A stretch of DNA of 64,000 nucleotides from Desulfotruncus arcticus DSM 17038 (GCF_900113335.1 NZ_FOOX01000021.1:1-64000), one strand, 5' to 3'; counted from the first letter of the stretch, positions 43,681-52,554 are shown. Notes: a model not told the origin generated them from the letters alone. Numbers and translations: made by a program.

Positions 43681-44301
43681 TTAAAAACGAATTAACAACG
43701 CCCTGGCGGGCGCGCTTTCCGCGCCGACCACTTTAAGCGGTGCCGCGCACAGCAAATAATCCCCTTCTGCGACTTCGGCCAGTCGCAGGCCCTCAATAAT
43801 AATAATGCCGGCCTCAAATAATGTTTTATGAGTCGGGTGGCCGGGTTGTTCTCTTTCAATACCCAGGGCGTCAATGCCCACGCCTGAAACTCCCGCTTTC
43901 TCAAAATATGCCGCGCCGCTTTGTTCCAGGAAGACAAAATTAAAGTCAAAGCCCTGCTGATAAGAGTTGCTTGTTTTAAGCAAGATAAAAACATCAGGTT
44001 CAATTTCCTTTGCCGCCAGGTCTTGCGCGGTGATTTTTTCCGGCAGTCCGGTAAAATCCAGTACCCGGCACTTTGTAACAACTTTGTCCAGATTGATTTG
44101 GTCTACAGTGCTCCCACCCGGCAGCATGTGCAGGGGGGCGTCAACATGGGTACCGGTGTGCATGCCTAATGTTATTTCCGATTCGCAGTTGTTTGAATTG
44201 GAAAAATCCTGTATAAATTTTAACGCAGGCTTCTTTTCAGGTTTGTTTTTATAAACAGGCATAGCATGGTGTATACTCATGGAGATGTCTATTACTTTCA
44301 T
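43681..44301 (-). CDS. Cyclase-family (kynurenine formamidase-like) metal-dependent hydrolase
   Basis: A 206-residue protein. The metal-binding motif is HTGTHVDAPLHMLPGG (His-x-Gly-Thr-His-x-Asp), and the family's DFTGLPEKI and GVSGVGIDALGIE segments are present. Family members hydrolyse N-formylkynurenine or other cyclic amides and lactones. Its ATG overlaps the zwf stop (ATGA), so it is translationally coupled to glucose-6-phosphate dehydrogenase. A role as a 6-phosphogluconolactonase substitute is conceivable, since no pgl gene is present; this is inference. Confidence 0.82.
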   Translation of the reverse strand: MKVIDISMSIHHAMPVYKNKPEKKPALKFIQDFSNSNNCESEITLGMHTGTHVDAPLHMLPGGSTVDQINLDKVVTKCRVLDFTGLPEKITAQDLAAKEIEPDVFILLKTSNSYQQGFDFNFVFLEQSGAAYFEKAGVSGVGIDALGIEREQPGHPTHKTLFEAGIIIIEGLRLAEVAEGDYLLCAAPLKVVGAESAPARALLIRF

Positions 44302-45863
44302 TCAATAACCTCCCCGGTATGCAGCCATTCTCTGCCGTCTCTTGCCAACAGGGTTTGTGCCGCAGCGGGACCGGTTGAACCGGCGGCGTAGTTGGGGAAC
44401 TCAGGCTGCTGTTCCTGCCAGGCCGAGGCAATATTGTCGACAAACCTCCAGGAATATTCAACTTCATCCCACCGGGCAAACAAGGTGGAGTCACCCCTGA
44501 GTATGTCAAATAATAATCTTTCATATGCTTCCGGGGAATTGTTGTCCAGCCTGCAGTTTTGACAGAAATCCATTTGGACGGGGACAATAATGCTTTCAGT
44601 ACCCGGTTTTTTGGCATTGAACTGAAAGAACACTCCTTCCTTCGGCTGTATTTTTATTACCAGCAGGTTGGGGTTTAATTGCCCGAACAGCCTGGCATAA
44701 AGTACCCGGGGTAAGGGTTTGAATTGAATGATGATTTCAGTTGATTTAACCGGTGCCCTTTTTCCGGTTCTGATGTAAAAAGGTACGTTGGCCCACCTGA
44801 AGCTGTGGATATTGGCCTTAAAAGCAACAAATGTTTCGGTGCCGGACGTGGGGGATACATTTTTTTCCTGCCGGTAACCGGATACAGGTTCGTTGTCGAT
44901 ATAACCGGGCCCGTATTGCCCGCGAACAACGTTTTTAAACGCATCATTGGGACTGAATTGCTCCAGGGACCGCAAAACTTTAACTTTTTCATCCCTGATC
45001 GATTCGGTGTCAAGGCTGGCCGGTGGTTCAATGGCGGTAAGGGTTAACAGCTGCAGCATGTGGTTTTGTACCATATCCCGCAGTGCCCCGGACTGTTCGT
45101 AGTAATTGCCCCTGGAACCCACGCCGACGGTTTCGCAGGAAGTAATCTGAACATTGTCGATAAACTGGTTGTTCCAAATCGGTTCGAAGAGCATGTTGGC
45201 GAATCTTATAACCATAATGTTCTGCAGCATTTCTTTGCCCAGGTAATGATCAATGCGATAGGTATTCCGTTCGCTGAAGACGCCGGTGATAACCCGGTTG
45301 AGTTTTTGGGCTGAAGGCAGATCCCGGCCGAAGGGTTTTTCAATAACCACCCTTTGCCAGGACCCCTGGTTTTTAGCCATGCCGTTGTCATTTAACCTTT
45401 GGGTTATAACATTAAAAAATTCCGGGGCCACGGCAAGGTAATAAATTCTGTTCCCTCCGGTACCATGCTTTTGTTCCAATTTATCCAGAAAAGTTTTAAG
45501 TTCGACGAAATCGCTGCTGTCCGTAAAGTTGAGTTTTTTGTAATATATTTTATCCCTGAGTTGGCTCCAGTTGGTTTCCTCCAGATCAAAACGGGCAAAC
45601 TTGATAATCGATTCATAAACACCATAGTTGTACTCGTCACTGGCAATATCCCGTCTTCCCAGCGCAACTATAGCCAGGTTTGGAGGTAATTGATTTTGGC
45701 ACAGCAAATTATAAAGCGCAGGCATTAACTTTCTGTGCGCAAGGTCTCCGGTGCCGCCAAAGATAACCAGTATGCATGAATTGTCAGCAAAATTATCTGT
45801 ATGGGGCTCCAGTTGAAAGATGTTGCCGACGCATTCAATTAAATTAAGCTTTCTCAATGGCAT
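44298..45863 (-). CDS. zwf: Glucose-6-phosphate 1-dehydrogenase
   Basis: About 521 residues. The N-terminal cofactor motif is VIFGGTGDLAHRKLMPALYN. The substrate-binding signature RIDHYLGKEM is preceded by VIEKPFGRD. It oxidises glucose-6-phosphate to 6-phosphogluconolactone, the entry to the oxidative pentose-phosphate and Entner-Doudoroff routes. The ATG at 45863 lies within the 3' end of gnd (20-bp overlap), behind GGGGG; an in-frame TTG at 45872 is an alternative. It is the middle gene of gnd-zwf-cyclase. Confidence 0.94.
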   Translation of the reverse strand: MPLRKLNLIECVGNIFQLEPHTDNFADNSCILVIFGGTGDLAHRKLMPALYNLLCQNQLPPNLAIVALGRRDIASDEYNYGVYESIIKFARFDLEETNWSQLRDKIYYKKLNFTDSSDFVELKTFLDKLEQKHGTGGNRIYYLAVAPEFFNVITQRLNDNGMAKNQGSWQRVVIEKPFGRDLPSAQKLNRVITGVFSERNTYRIDHYLGKEMLQNIMVIRFANMLFEPIWNNQFIDNVQITSCETVGVGSRGNYYEQSGALRDMVQNHMLQLLTLTAIEPPASLDTESIRDEKVKVLRSLEQFSPNDAFKNVVRGQYGPGYIDNEPVSGYRQEKNVSPTSGTETFVAFKANIHSFRWANVPFYIRTGKRAPVKSTEIIIQFKPLPRVLYARLFGQLNPNLLVIKIQPKEGVFFQFNAKKPGTESIIVPVQMDFCQNCRLDNNSPEAYERLLFDILRGDSTLFARWDEVEYSWRFVDNIASAWQEQQPEFPNYAAGSTGPAAAQTLLARDGREWLHTGEVIE

Positions 45864-46740
45864 GGCCCCCAAATTGATTGCGAAGTGCGGCCACCACCTT
45901 GCCGCTGAAGGTGTCCACCTGCTCCGACCGAAACCTGATAAATAGCGAATGTGAAATGATGGGGATGGGGGCTTTTAATTCCAAAGCTTCCTGGACAGTC
46001 CATAAACCTTCACCGGATGAGCGCATCACGCCTCTGATATCATCTAATTGGGGGTCACTGGCAAAGGCTATTTCAGTTAGTTCAATCAACCAGCTTCGGA
46101 TTACTGAACCATTGTTCCACACTCTTGCCACATCCCGAAGATTAAAATTAAATCGGCTTTTTTCCAGTATTTCAAAGCCTTCTCCAATGGCCTGCATCAT
46201 TCCATATTCAATTCCATTGTGAATCATCTTCACAAAATGGCCCGTACCGTTGGCTCCGGTATGAAGATATCCGTTTTCCACGCAAATGTCCTTGAACAGG
46301 GGCTCCAGGTATTGAAAAACTTCCTTTTCTGCGCCAATCATGGCGCAGGCTCCGTTTCTGGCCCCCTCCATTCCGCCGCTGGTGCCTACATCAACAAAAT
46401 CAATAGCTTGTTGCTTGAGCTGATGATACCTTGTGATGCTGTCCTTGTAATTGGAGTTTCCGCCGTCGATAATAATATCCCGTTTTTGCAGCAAAGGGAC
46501 AAGTTTATCTATCGTCTCATCAACGGGGTTCCCCGCAGGCACCATCAGCCACAGCACTTTCCTGGGGCCAAGCATGCCGACCAGTTGCTCCAGGCTGTCG
46601 GTGCCTTCAATCCCTTGACTTATCGCTTTCTCCACTGTTTTGCGGGTTCTGCTGTAACCAATAACGCTGTGACCATGGTCCTTTAGATTTAAAGCCAGGT
46701 TTAAGCCCATTTTCCCCAGACCAATCATGCCTATGTGCAT
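45844..46740 (-). CDS. gnd: 6-phosphogluconate dehydrogenase, decarboxylating (short, GndA/YqeC-type)
   Basis: A 298-residue enzyme, of the short class usually NAD-preferring, versus about 470 in the long form. The cofactor motif is GMIGLGKMGLNLALNL, and GTSGGMEGARNGACAMIG contains the catalytic region. The conserved Lys-x-x-His-Asn-Gly (VKMIHNGIEYG) is present. It converts 6-phosphogluconate to ribulose-5-phosphate and carbon dioxide. It is the first gene of the operon, preceded by GGGGAG. It overlaps zwf by 20 bp. Confidence 0.93.
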   Translation of the reverse strand: MHIGMIGLGKMGLNLALNLKDHGHSVIGYSRTRKTVEKAISQGIEGTDSLEQLVGMLGPRKVLWLMVPAGNPVDETIDKLVPLLQKRDIIIDGGNSNYKDSITRYHQLKQQAIDFVDVGTSGGMEGARNGACAMIGAEKEVFQYLEPLFKDICVENGYLHTGANGTGHFVKMIHNGIEYGMMQAIGEGFEILEKSRFNFNLRDVARVWNNGSVIRSWLIELTEIAFASDPQLDDIRGVMRSSGEGLWTVQEALELKAPIPIISHSLFIRFRSEQVDTFSGKVVAALRNQFGGHAIEKA

Positions 46741-46854
46741 GTTAACTCCCCTTAACTTTGTTAATATTTACAAGTTGAACTTATTTTTGCCCGGGAGATT
46801 ATTTTTATGTAAGATTAAAATCATTGGTAAAATAATATAAAATAATAAAAAGAA

Positions 46855-47113
46855 TAGTAGTCAGGAGACAGGAGTCAGGAGTCAGAATAAGAAAGGGAAA
46901 AAGTAAGAATTTCAGGATAGATGTCCATGCCGCTGGCGCGGCACCAGCAGTAAAGTAAAAAAGCCGGATTCCGTAGGGGCGGACGACTCTGTCCGCCCGC
47001 GGGTTGGCTACTAATGTAGCATACTAAGCTGCAAAACTTTTTTCAGGATAATTAAGAAGAACCGTATATCGTCTAATTTATTCTGAATTCTGACTACTGA
47101 ATTCTGACTACTA
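46855..47113. repeat. MITE-like element of about 259 bp with long terminal inverted repeats
   Basis: The left end (TAGTAGTCAGGAGACAGGAG, continuing with further AGTCAG units to AGAATAA) is imperfectly inverted at the right end (TTATTCTGAATTCTGACTAC, repeated CTGA(AT)TTCTGACTACT). Each end is built of short AGTCAG-type repeats. The interior carries a perfect hairpin GGGCGGAC (46977-46984)/GTCCGCCC (46991-46998), a motif of the GTAGGGGCGGAC type that I associate with dispersed repeats in related genomes. It encodes nothing. It sits between gnd and cinA. Confidence 0.65.
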
Positions 47114-47133
47114 GATAAGCAGTGAGGTGCCAA

Positions 47134-48372
47134 GTGATAGCAGAAATTATTTTTACGGGTACGGAATTGTTACTGGGGCAGATACTTAACACCAACGCCC
47201 AGTATCTGCAGCAAGAACTAAGCGCAATGGGAGTGGATCTGTTTTACCAGGTTACGGTTGGAGATAACCTGGAGCGCTGTGCGACTGCTATCAGACAAGC
47301 CTCAAAACGGGCAGATCTGATAATAATTTGCGGCGGGCTTGGTCCCACCGAGGATGACATTAGCCGTGAAGCGCTGGCTGAAGCGCTGCAGCTGCAGCTC
47401 GTTGAAGACCCGTTTGCTCTGACGGTTGTAACCAGGTTTTTTAAGGAGCGGGGAGTGCCCGTTTCCAGCAATAATTACAAGCAAGCGCTTGTACCACAGG
47501 GCGGGATTGCGGTTGATAACCCGGTAGGAACAGCACCGGGAATCATCCTGGAAAAGGACGGTAAAATATACATTCTGGTTCCCGGCCCGCCACCGGAGTT
47601 TGCCAAGATGGTCAGGGAAAAAATTATTCCCCATCTGTTGGATAAAATGAGTGAGCGTTCGGGCCTGATTATGTCTAGGGTGCTTAAATTTTGCGGCATT
47701 GGTGAGGCTTTAATAGATGAGAAACTCAGCGATCTGATCAAAAGCAATAACCCAACGGTGGCTCCCACGGCCAAATTTGCCGAAGTTCATTTAAGAATCA
47801 CTGCCAAAGCAAAAGGGCCGGAGCAAGCCCAAAAAATGATTGATGAAATGGAAGCAAGAGTTAGGGAACGTCTTGGGTCATACATTTTTGGAACGAATAA
47901 TGAAACTCTTCCGGCGGTTGTTATCAACCTGATCAGCAAAAAGAAAATGACTGTATCCATCATTGAGGACTTTACAGGCGGGCAGTTGGCCTACCAGTTA
48001 TCTTCTGCCAAAGGCAGCGGCGGAGTTTTTAAATCCGGCCTGGTGGTTACAAATTTAAAGGCTGTTGAATTATTTAAAAACCTTAGTTGGGGCTCCGTCC
48101 CTGCAGATTTAAAGCAAAAGGCGGAATATCTGGCTGCCGCTGTCAGGAAAAAGTTTGACAGTGATATTGGTGTGGCGGTTACCGTTTTAAGTGATCCTGA
48201 ACAAAAACTGGCGCAAACCAGCCACAGGTTTTTTATGGCAGCCGATTTCAACGGTGTCGAAATGTCCAGGGAGATGTTATTGTGGGGGGACAGGGACGAT
48301 GCGGCGCAGCGTGCCACAACGGTAACATTGATGCTAATGTGGCGTTATTTAAAGCATGGAATCAAGTTTTAG
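47134..48372 (+). CDS. cinA: CinA-like protein with degenerate C-terminal domain
   Basis: About 412 residues. The N-terminal MoaB/MogA-like domain (about 1-170) starts IAEIIFTGTELLLGQILNTN and includes CGGLGPTEDD and GTAPGI. The C-terminal part (about 250-405) has the length of a PncC nicotinamide-nucleotide amidase. Where family members have a conserved ES-x-TGG active-site loop, this has EDFTGG, so the catalytic Ser is gone. Later conserved segments are weak. Full NMN amidase activity is therefore doubtful. GTG 47134 lies behind GAGGTG; an in-frame GTG at 47122 is the alternative. It overlaps the ATPase gene by 17 bp. Confidence 0.87.
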   Translation: MIAEIIFTGTELLLGQILNTNAQYLQQELSAMGVDLFYQVTVGDNLERCATAIRQASKRADLIIICGGLGPTEDDISREALAEALQLQLVEDPFALTVVTRFFKERGVPVSSNNYKQALVPQGGIAVDNPVGTAPGIILEKDGKIYILVPGPPPEFAKMVREKIIPHLLDKMSERSGLIMSRVLKFCGIGEALIDEKLSDLIKSNNPTVAPTAKFAEVHLRITAKAKGPEQAQKMIDEMEARVRERLGSYIFGTNNETLPAVVINLISKKKMTVSIIEDFTGGQLAYQLSSAKGSGGVFKSGLVVTNLKAVELFKNLSWGSVPADLKQKAEYLAAAVRKKFDSDIGVAVTVLSDPEQKLAQTSHRFFMAADFNGVEMSREMLLWGDRDDAAQRATTVTLMLMWRYLKHGIKF

Positions 48373-50302
48373 TAAAATAATCTTTGGGGATGGTTATGTG
48401 GATCAAATTGAATTGATGTTGCCCGACGGATCATCATATAAAATTGAGAACAAACCGGGATTGACCTATATTATTGGACCTAACGGCACCGGTAAATCCT
48501 TTGCCTTAAAAAAATTTGCCCAGGAGAATACTGACCGGGCTTTGTACATTTTACCCTCCCGCGATGATATGAGGAGAAATCTGAATCCGGTGGTTCGCCG
48601 GGAGGAAGACGATTTTTTAAGGGAATGGCTGATTTATGATCATATTTGCCAATACTGGAACAGGGCGGTAAAACAACCAGGTTTACTGGCACTGGCATTT
48701 TCTTTTTTGGAAAGGCTGGGTGTTCCCCAGCGGGTGTCAGTGAGTTCTGAAGACGGCGCGGTTAAATTTTGCATGACTGATAACAAAGGCTGTCAGCTGC
48801 AGCCTTACGAGGCTCCCGGGTTATTAAATTTGCCCGTTTTGGGTATCGCGGTTTATGATCCGGATCGGAAGCTGGTTATTATTGATGAACCTGAACAATC
48901 ACTGCATCCCCAGGCCCAACATATTTTTGTGCAGGTTTTGCGCGAGGTTGCCAGACTGCAGGGCAAACATTTTATTTTAATTACCCACTCTCCTTCAATG
49001 GTCGATTTACGAGATGCGGAAGATCTGGCCAGGGTGGTTTTCTTCCGCCGGCCCAAGAATTATATGCATGCGCGCAAGGTTTTTCAAATTTCCGCCGAGG
49101 ATGCCCAACAATACGCAGAACTAATTCCCGGACTAACCACCTACAAGCGCGAGGTCTTTTTTGCCGACAAGGTTATTTTGGTGGAAGGACAGCATGACCG
49201 GGATGTGCTAATGGCATTGATTGACGCGGGAGGTTTCAGTGTTTCCCTGGCCAGGACGAGTGTGCTGCCGCTGGGTGGGGTTGGCTACATGGCCAAATAT
49301 TCAGCCTTCTTTAAAGAGATCGGCGTCAAGCCCTTTGTTATTTGCGACCGGGATGTAGTTTACCCGTCATCATCTATCCGCTGGTACAGTGGGCGGATGG
49401 AGGGGGAAACTTTTGACTGGCGGGGTTGGGTTAACCTGTCTTATGCCAGGGCCTACGCATTGGGGCGGGAAACCGAGCCACCGCAGGACCTGCCCAGCTT
49501 AAGGCCCGCAGAGTTTGATCTGCTTGAACAATTGGTATCCGAGTTGCGCCGAAAGACCAAAAGAGCAATGAATTATGTAGAAAAGAACAGGGTGTTGTTG
49601 ACGGTAATTGGTTCCCTTTCCGACCTGCTTGCGGAAATTAGTAAAAAAGTTGAAAATCTGGACTACCGTGAGTACAGGGCATTCCATTTCCTGATGACGG
49701 TGGTTTTAAACCATCAAGACTGGATGGGCAGCCCGGCGGAAGACGTTTTTTCGGAAATGCTTATAGCTTACAATAAAATGGAGGCCCAGGCTGATAAACT
49801 TGATATCTTGATTTTAAAGCGCGGCAGGCTCGAGGATATCTACGTGCACAGCGGTAGGCTGGAGTTTTCCAAAACAGAAAAATCGCTGCGTGAGGCCGCG
49901 GACATCAGGAGTCTTTACAGTGGGCGGCAGGAGCAGATAGATCTGGATTATTGCGACTTGATTCGGCCCTTAAGCAGCAAGCGCTTTCTTATCCGCATGA
50001 ATAATGGCATTCCCCATGAGGCGGCGGCGGTACTGTCAGGAAAAATACATGAGATATATGATTTTCTCTTTGGCGACGGCCAGTTAATTGACCGGATAAA
50101 TATATTAGAAAACAGCGGTAAATTGGAGGAAATCTCATCCGGGGCCCGGGTGGTGGAATGTTTGCCGCAGGACAGCCCAACCCGGGTAACCCTGGAAATT
50201 CCTCTTTTAAAAGGTTATCTTGGAGTTGACGGTCGAATAACGATGTCAGCGCATACCCGCCCCGAGGTATTCAATCTTCTTTACAGAGGGCCGGCCAGGT
50301 AA
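48356..50302 (+). CDS. OLD-like ABC-type ATPase with TOPRIM domain
   Basis: A 648-residue protein. The ATPase half (1-265) has Walker A GPNGTGKS (41-48), Walker B LVIIDEPEQSLHPQ (about 173-186) and a switch His (211, LITHSPS). A TOPRIM domain follows (about 270-340) with VILVEGQHDRD (Glu277) and VICDRDV (Asp331, Asp333). This is the arrangement of OLD-family nucleases. The remaining 300 residues contain coiled-coil-like helices and no domain I recognise. OLD proteins act in phage exclusion or DNA metabolism, sometimes with partner helicases. None is present here. The start lies inside cinA. It could be a nuclease in defence or repair; this is unproven. Confidence 0.75.
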   Translation: MESSFSKIIFGDGYVDQIELMLPDGSSYKIENKPGLTYIIGPNGTGKSFALKKFAQENTDRALYILPSRDDMRRNLNPVVRREEDDFLREWLIYDHICQYWNRAVKQPGLLALAFSFLERLGVPQRVSVSSEDGAVKFCMTDNKGCQLQPYEAPGLLNLPVLGIAVYDPDRKLVIIDEPEQSLHPQAQHIFVQVLREVARLQGKHFILITHSPSMVDLRDAEDLARVVFFRRPKNYMHARKVFQISAEDAQQYAELIPGLTTYKREVFFADKVILVEGQHDRDVLMALIDAGGFSVSLARTSVLPLGGVGYMAKYSAFFKEIGVKPFVICDRDVVYPSSSIRWYSGRMEGETFDWRGWVNLSYARAYALGRETEPPQDLPSLRPAEFDLLEQLVSELRRKTKRAMNYVEKNRVLLTVIGSLSDLLAEISKKVENLDYREYRAFHFLMTVVLNHQDWMGSPAEDVFSEMLIAYNKMEAQADKLDILILKRGRLEDIYVHSGRLEFSKTEKSLREAADIRSLYSGRQEQIDLDYCDLIRPLSSKRFLIRMNNGIPHEAAAVLSGKIHEIYDFLFGDGQLIDRINILENSGKLEEISSGARVVECLPQDSPTRVTLEIPLLKGYLGVDGRITMSAHTRPEVFNLLYRGPAR

Positions 50303-50306
50303 ACAG

Positions 50307-50332
50307 GAGATGCCGCTACCGCGGCATCTCTT
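50307..50332. terminator. Bidirectional terminator between the OLD-like gene and the small minus-strand ORF
   Basis: A perfect 10-bp stem pairs GAGATGCCGC (50307-50316) with GCGGCATCTC (50321-50330), loop TACC. The minus-strand stop codon sits just to the right. Confidence 0.75.
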
Positions 50333-50537
50333 AGTCGTCTATAATATTTTCCAGTTCTTCTTTAGCCAATTCACCTAAGCTCATATCTCCTTCCTTCCGG
50401 TCGTCCAATGGCGCGGGAGGGGCTTCTCTGCCGGGTATTCTATGAGCTGCCCTTAAATCCTGCTCCACGTGATCTTTACCTGCCAGCATATAATCTGCAT
50501 CTAACCCAAATGATTCAGTTCTTTTATTATTTTCCAA
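50331..50537 (-). CDS. Small acidic protein, unknown
   Basis: About 68 residues, rich in Glu, Asp and Leu (GLDADYMLAGKDHVEQDLRA, ending LAKEELENIIDD). Read on the minus strand, TTG at 50537 lies behind GAGGTGATTAA, which is a good ribosome site; an upstream in-frame start at 50567 lacks one. It has no recognisable domain. Located next to spoVT on the opposite strand, it might be a sporulation-associated small protein, but this is speculation. Confidence 0.6.
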   Translation of the reverse strand: MENNKRTESFGLDADYMLAGKDHVEQDLRAAHRIPGREAPPAPLDDRKEGDMSLGELAKEELENIIDD

Positions 50538-50706
50538 ATTAATCACCTCGTTTATATTCTGTGACAAATGATAGAAATTATCACATTTTCACATAAACTT
50601 TAAAAAATTTGCATATATTGCCAGGTTTTTTTATGGTATTTAGTAAATACTTTTTAATAAACGGTAAAATAATAAATTACTAACATTAAAAGGAGGAATG
50701 AGTCTT

Positions 50707-51246
50707 GTGAAGCCTACAGGAATTGTCAGACGGATCGACGAATTGGGCCGTGTTGTTATTCCTAAAGAAATTAGGCGCACAATGAGAATTCGCGACGGTG
50801 AGCCTCTTGAGATTTACGTTGACAGGGAAGGAGAAGTCATCTTAAAAAAATATGCCCCTATCAACGACCTTGGGCAATTTGCCAAGGAATACACAGAATC
50901 TCTCCATGAAGTACTTGGGCATGTTGTTTGTGTTGCCGACAAAGATGAAGTAATTGCTGTTACCGGACGCTATAAAAAAGAGCTGCTTAACAAATCCATT
51001 GGCGGTACAATTGCGGATATTATCAACAATCGTGAGAATAGAATCATAAATCAAGAGCATAGTATTACTGAAGATCAATTCGTATTTTCAAACAGTGTGG
51101 TATCTCCTATTATTGCCAACGGGGAATCAATTGGTGCGGTAATAATCACCTCGAAGGAAGCGGGAGCAAAAATGGGGGACCTGGAAAACAAACTTGCTTC
51201 TACCGCAGCGTCTTTTTTGGCGAAACAAATGGAATCTACAAGATAA
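50707..51246 (+). CDS. spoVT: Stage V sporulation protein T
   Basis: About 179 residues. The N-terminal AbrB-type DNA-binding domain is KPTGIVRRIDELGRVVIPKE, followed by RRTMRIRDGEPLEIYVDREG. The C-terminal GAF-like domain is about 60-175. Length and both domains match SpoVT, which tunes sigma-G-dependent forespore genes. A GTG at 50707 lies 10 nt behind AGGAGG and gives the canonical N-terminus (MKPTGIV); an ATG at 50698 is only 1 nt from the ribosome site. A terminator follows at 51288. Confidence 0.92.
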   Translation: MKPTGIVRRIDELGRVVIPKEIRRTMRIRDGEPLEIYVDREGEVILKKYAPINDLGQFAKEYTESLHEVLGHVVCVADKDEVIAVTGRYKKELLNKSIGGTIADIINNRENRIINQEHSITEDQFVFSNSVVSPIIANGESIGAVIITSKEAGAKMGDLENKLASTAASFLAKQMESTR

Positions 51247-51287
51247 ATAAATAGAAAATTCAGTTAATTTGCAGGTGTTTTACTGTG

Positions 51288-51317
51288 TGCTTGATAATTT
51301 ATTCAAGCATCTTTTTT
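51288..51317 (+). terminator. Intrinsic terminator of spoVT
   Basis: TGCTTGA (51288-51294) pairs with TCAAGCA (51303-51309), followed by TCTTTTTT. Confidence 0.85.
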
Positions 51318-51413
51318 GTGTAATTTGTTTTATTAACAAAAATAAGCTGGCTTAGACTCAAAAAATAAGGTAACTTTAATATTATAGCTATTGAAAATTA
51401 AGGGGAGAGACTC

Positions 51414-52052
51414 ATGAACCGATTGTTTAAAGAAGAGGCTCTTATTTTTTTGCAGGAGCGAAAACTTAATGAACTGGCTGATGTAATAATTAAGAAAAGA
51501 AGCCGGATTAAAAATTTACTAAGACTTTTATACAGTACTGACGCTATCTTGCGCTGGAGGGCAATAGAAGCCGTTGGTGTCGTTGTGGACAAACTGGCTG
51601 ATAATGATTATGAAGCGGCCCGGAATATTATCCGTTCATTATTCTGGTCAATTAACGACGAATCCGGCGGTATAGGGTGGAGTGCGCCTGAGTGTATAGG
51701 TGAAATAATTTACCGCAGACCGGTAGACTTTAAAGAATTTGCTTCCATTATCATATCTTTTACCGATGAGGAGATGCTTCTTCCCGGCGTGTTATGGGCG
51801 GCAGGAAGAATAGCACAGGCTGATCCGGAACTGGTTAGGGAGTTTGTCCCTGAATTAGTTGGATACATTGACAATCCGAATCCGGTGGTGCGGGGTTATA
51901 TACTGAGGTTTTTATACATAATTGGGGAAAAGGCCCCGCTGGACTATAATAGTTGTTTGCTGGATGATTTTAACATGGTGCCGGTTTATGAAAACGGGTT
52001 TTTAAAAGAAACTTCGGTTGCGGAACTGGCCAGATTGCATATCCAAAGATAA
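51414..52052 (+). CDS. HEAT-repeat protein (DVU0298-like)
   Basis: A 212-residue helical protein with HEAT-like repeats (STDAILRWRAIEAVGVVVDK; LLPGVLWAAGRIAQADPELV; NPNPVVRGYILRFLYIIGEK). The GGIGWSAPECIGEII block matches a conserved family of small anaerobe proteins (DVU0298 family). The function of that family is not established; HEAT arrays usually mediate protein interactions. The GGGGAGA ribosome site precedes the ATG. It is transcribed alone between spoVT and the SASP gene. Confidence 0.8.
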   Translation: MNRLFKEEALIFLQERKLNELADVIIKKRSRIKNLLRLLYSTDAILRWRAIEAVGVVVDKLADNDYEAARNIIRSLFWSINDESGGIGWSAPECIGEIIYRRPVDFKEFASIIISFTDEEMLLPGVLWAAGRIAQADPELVREFVPELVGYIDNPNPVVRGYILRFLYIIGEKAPLDYNSCLLDDFNMVPVYENGFLKETSVAELARLHIQR

Positions 52053-52176
52053 ACTGAAAAAATTTCGCAGCTGATAAAAAAAATATATAATCGCAGGAGA
52101 AAATTTTAGTTTAACCTATTTATTACCCTTTTATAACTCAAAAAAAAGGACATTATAATAGTTGGAGGTGAATCAC

Positions 52177-52446
52177 TTGTCAAAAGAATTTTTAAATGGC
52201 TTAAAGTTTTCTGTGATTCAGGAACTTCCGGAGTTTGCAGGAATTGTTAACGAGGGCCAGTATCAACAAAGGCTGAATGACTTTAAGTTTGAAGTGGCCC
52301 AAGAAGTTGGTATTCCCCTATCGCAAGGCTATAACGGAAATTTAAAGTCAAAAGATGCAGGAGTTATCGGCGGGCACATTGGAGGTAAAATTGGCGGTCA
52401 CATGGTAAGGGAAATGATAAGGGCTTATGAAGCTTCTTTAACTTAG
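52177..52446 (+). CDS. Alpha/beta-type small acid-soluble spore protein
   Basis: About 89 residues. The SASP core is clear: FKFEVAQEVGIPLSQGYNGN, then LKSKDAGVIGGHIGGKIGGH and MVREMI. Such proteins coat spore DNA and protect it from UV. The germination-protease site normally sits before the core. The Glu-Val-Ala of EVAQE fits that pattern. TTG 52177 lies behind GGAGGTGA; an upstream TTG (52162) is part of that site. This gene is direct evidence of endospore formation. Confidence 0.88.
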   Translation: MSKEFLNGLKFSVIQELPEFAGIVNEGQYQQRLNDFKFEVAQEVGIPLSQGYNGNLKSKDAGVIGGHIGGKIGGHMVREMIRAYEASLT

Positions 52447-52457
52447 TTTTTCAGCCG

Positions 52458-52479
52458 GGGCGGGTAACCGCCCTTTTTT
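52458..52479 (+). terminator. Intrinsic terminator of the SASP gene
   Basis: GGGCGG (52458-52463) pairs with CCGCCC (52468-52473) around GTAA, followed by TTTTTT. Confidence 0.9.
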
Positions 52480-52554
52480 ATATATTTTCTGTACAAGAAG
52501 CAAAAAGATCAGCTGCGGCATAAAATACTTTACAAATGTTGATTTATATTATAA

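Noticed and set aside
52151..52159. Sigma-G type -10 (CATTATA) for the SASP gene
   Set aside because: The start point would fall on the ribosome site and no -35 is at proper spacing, so it is not called.
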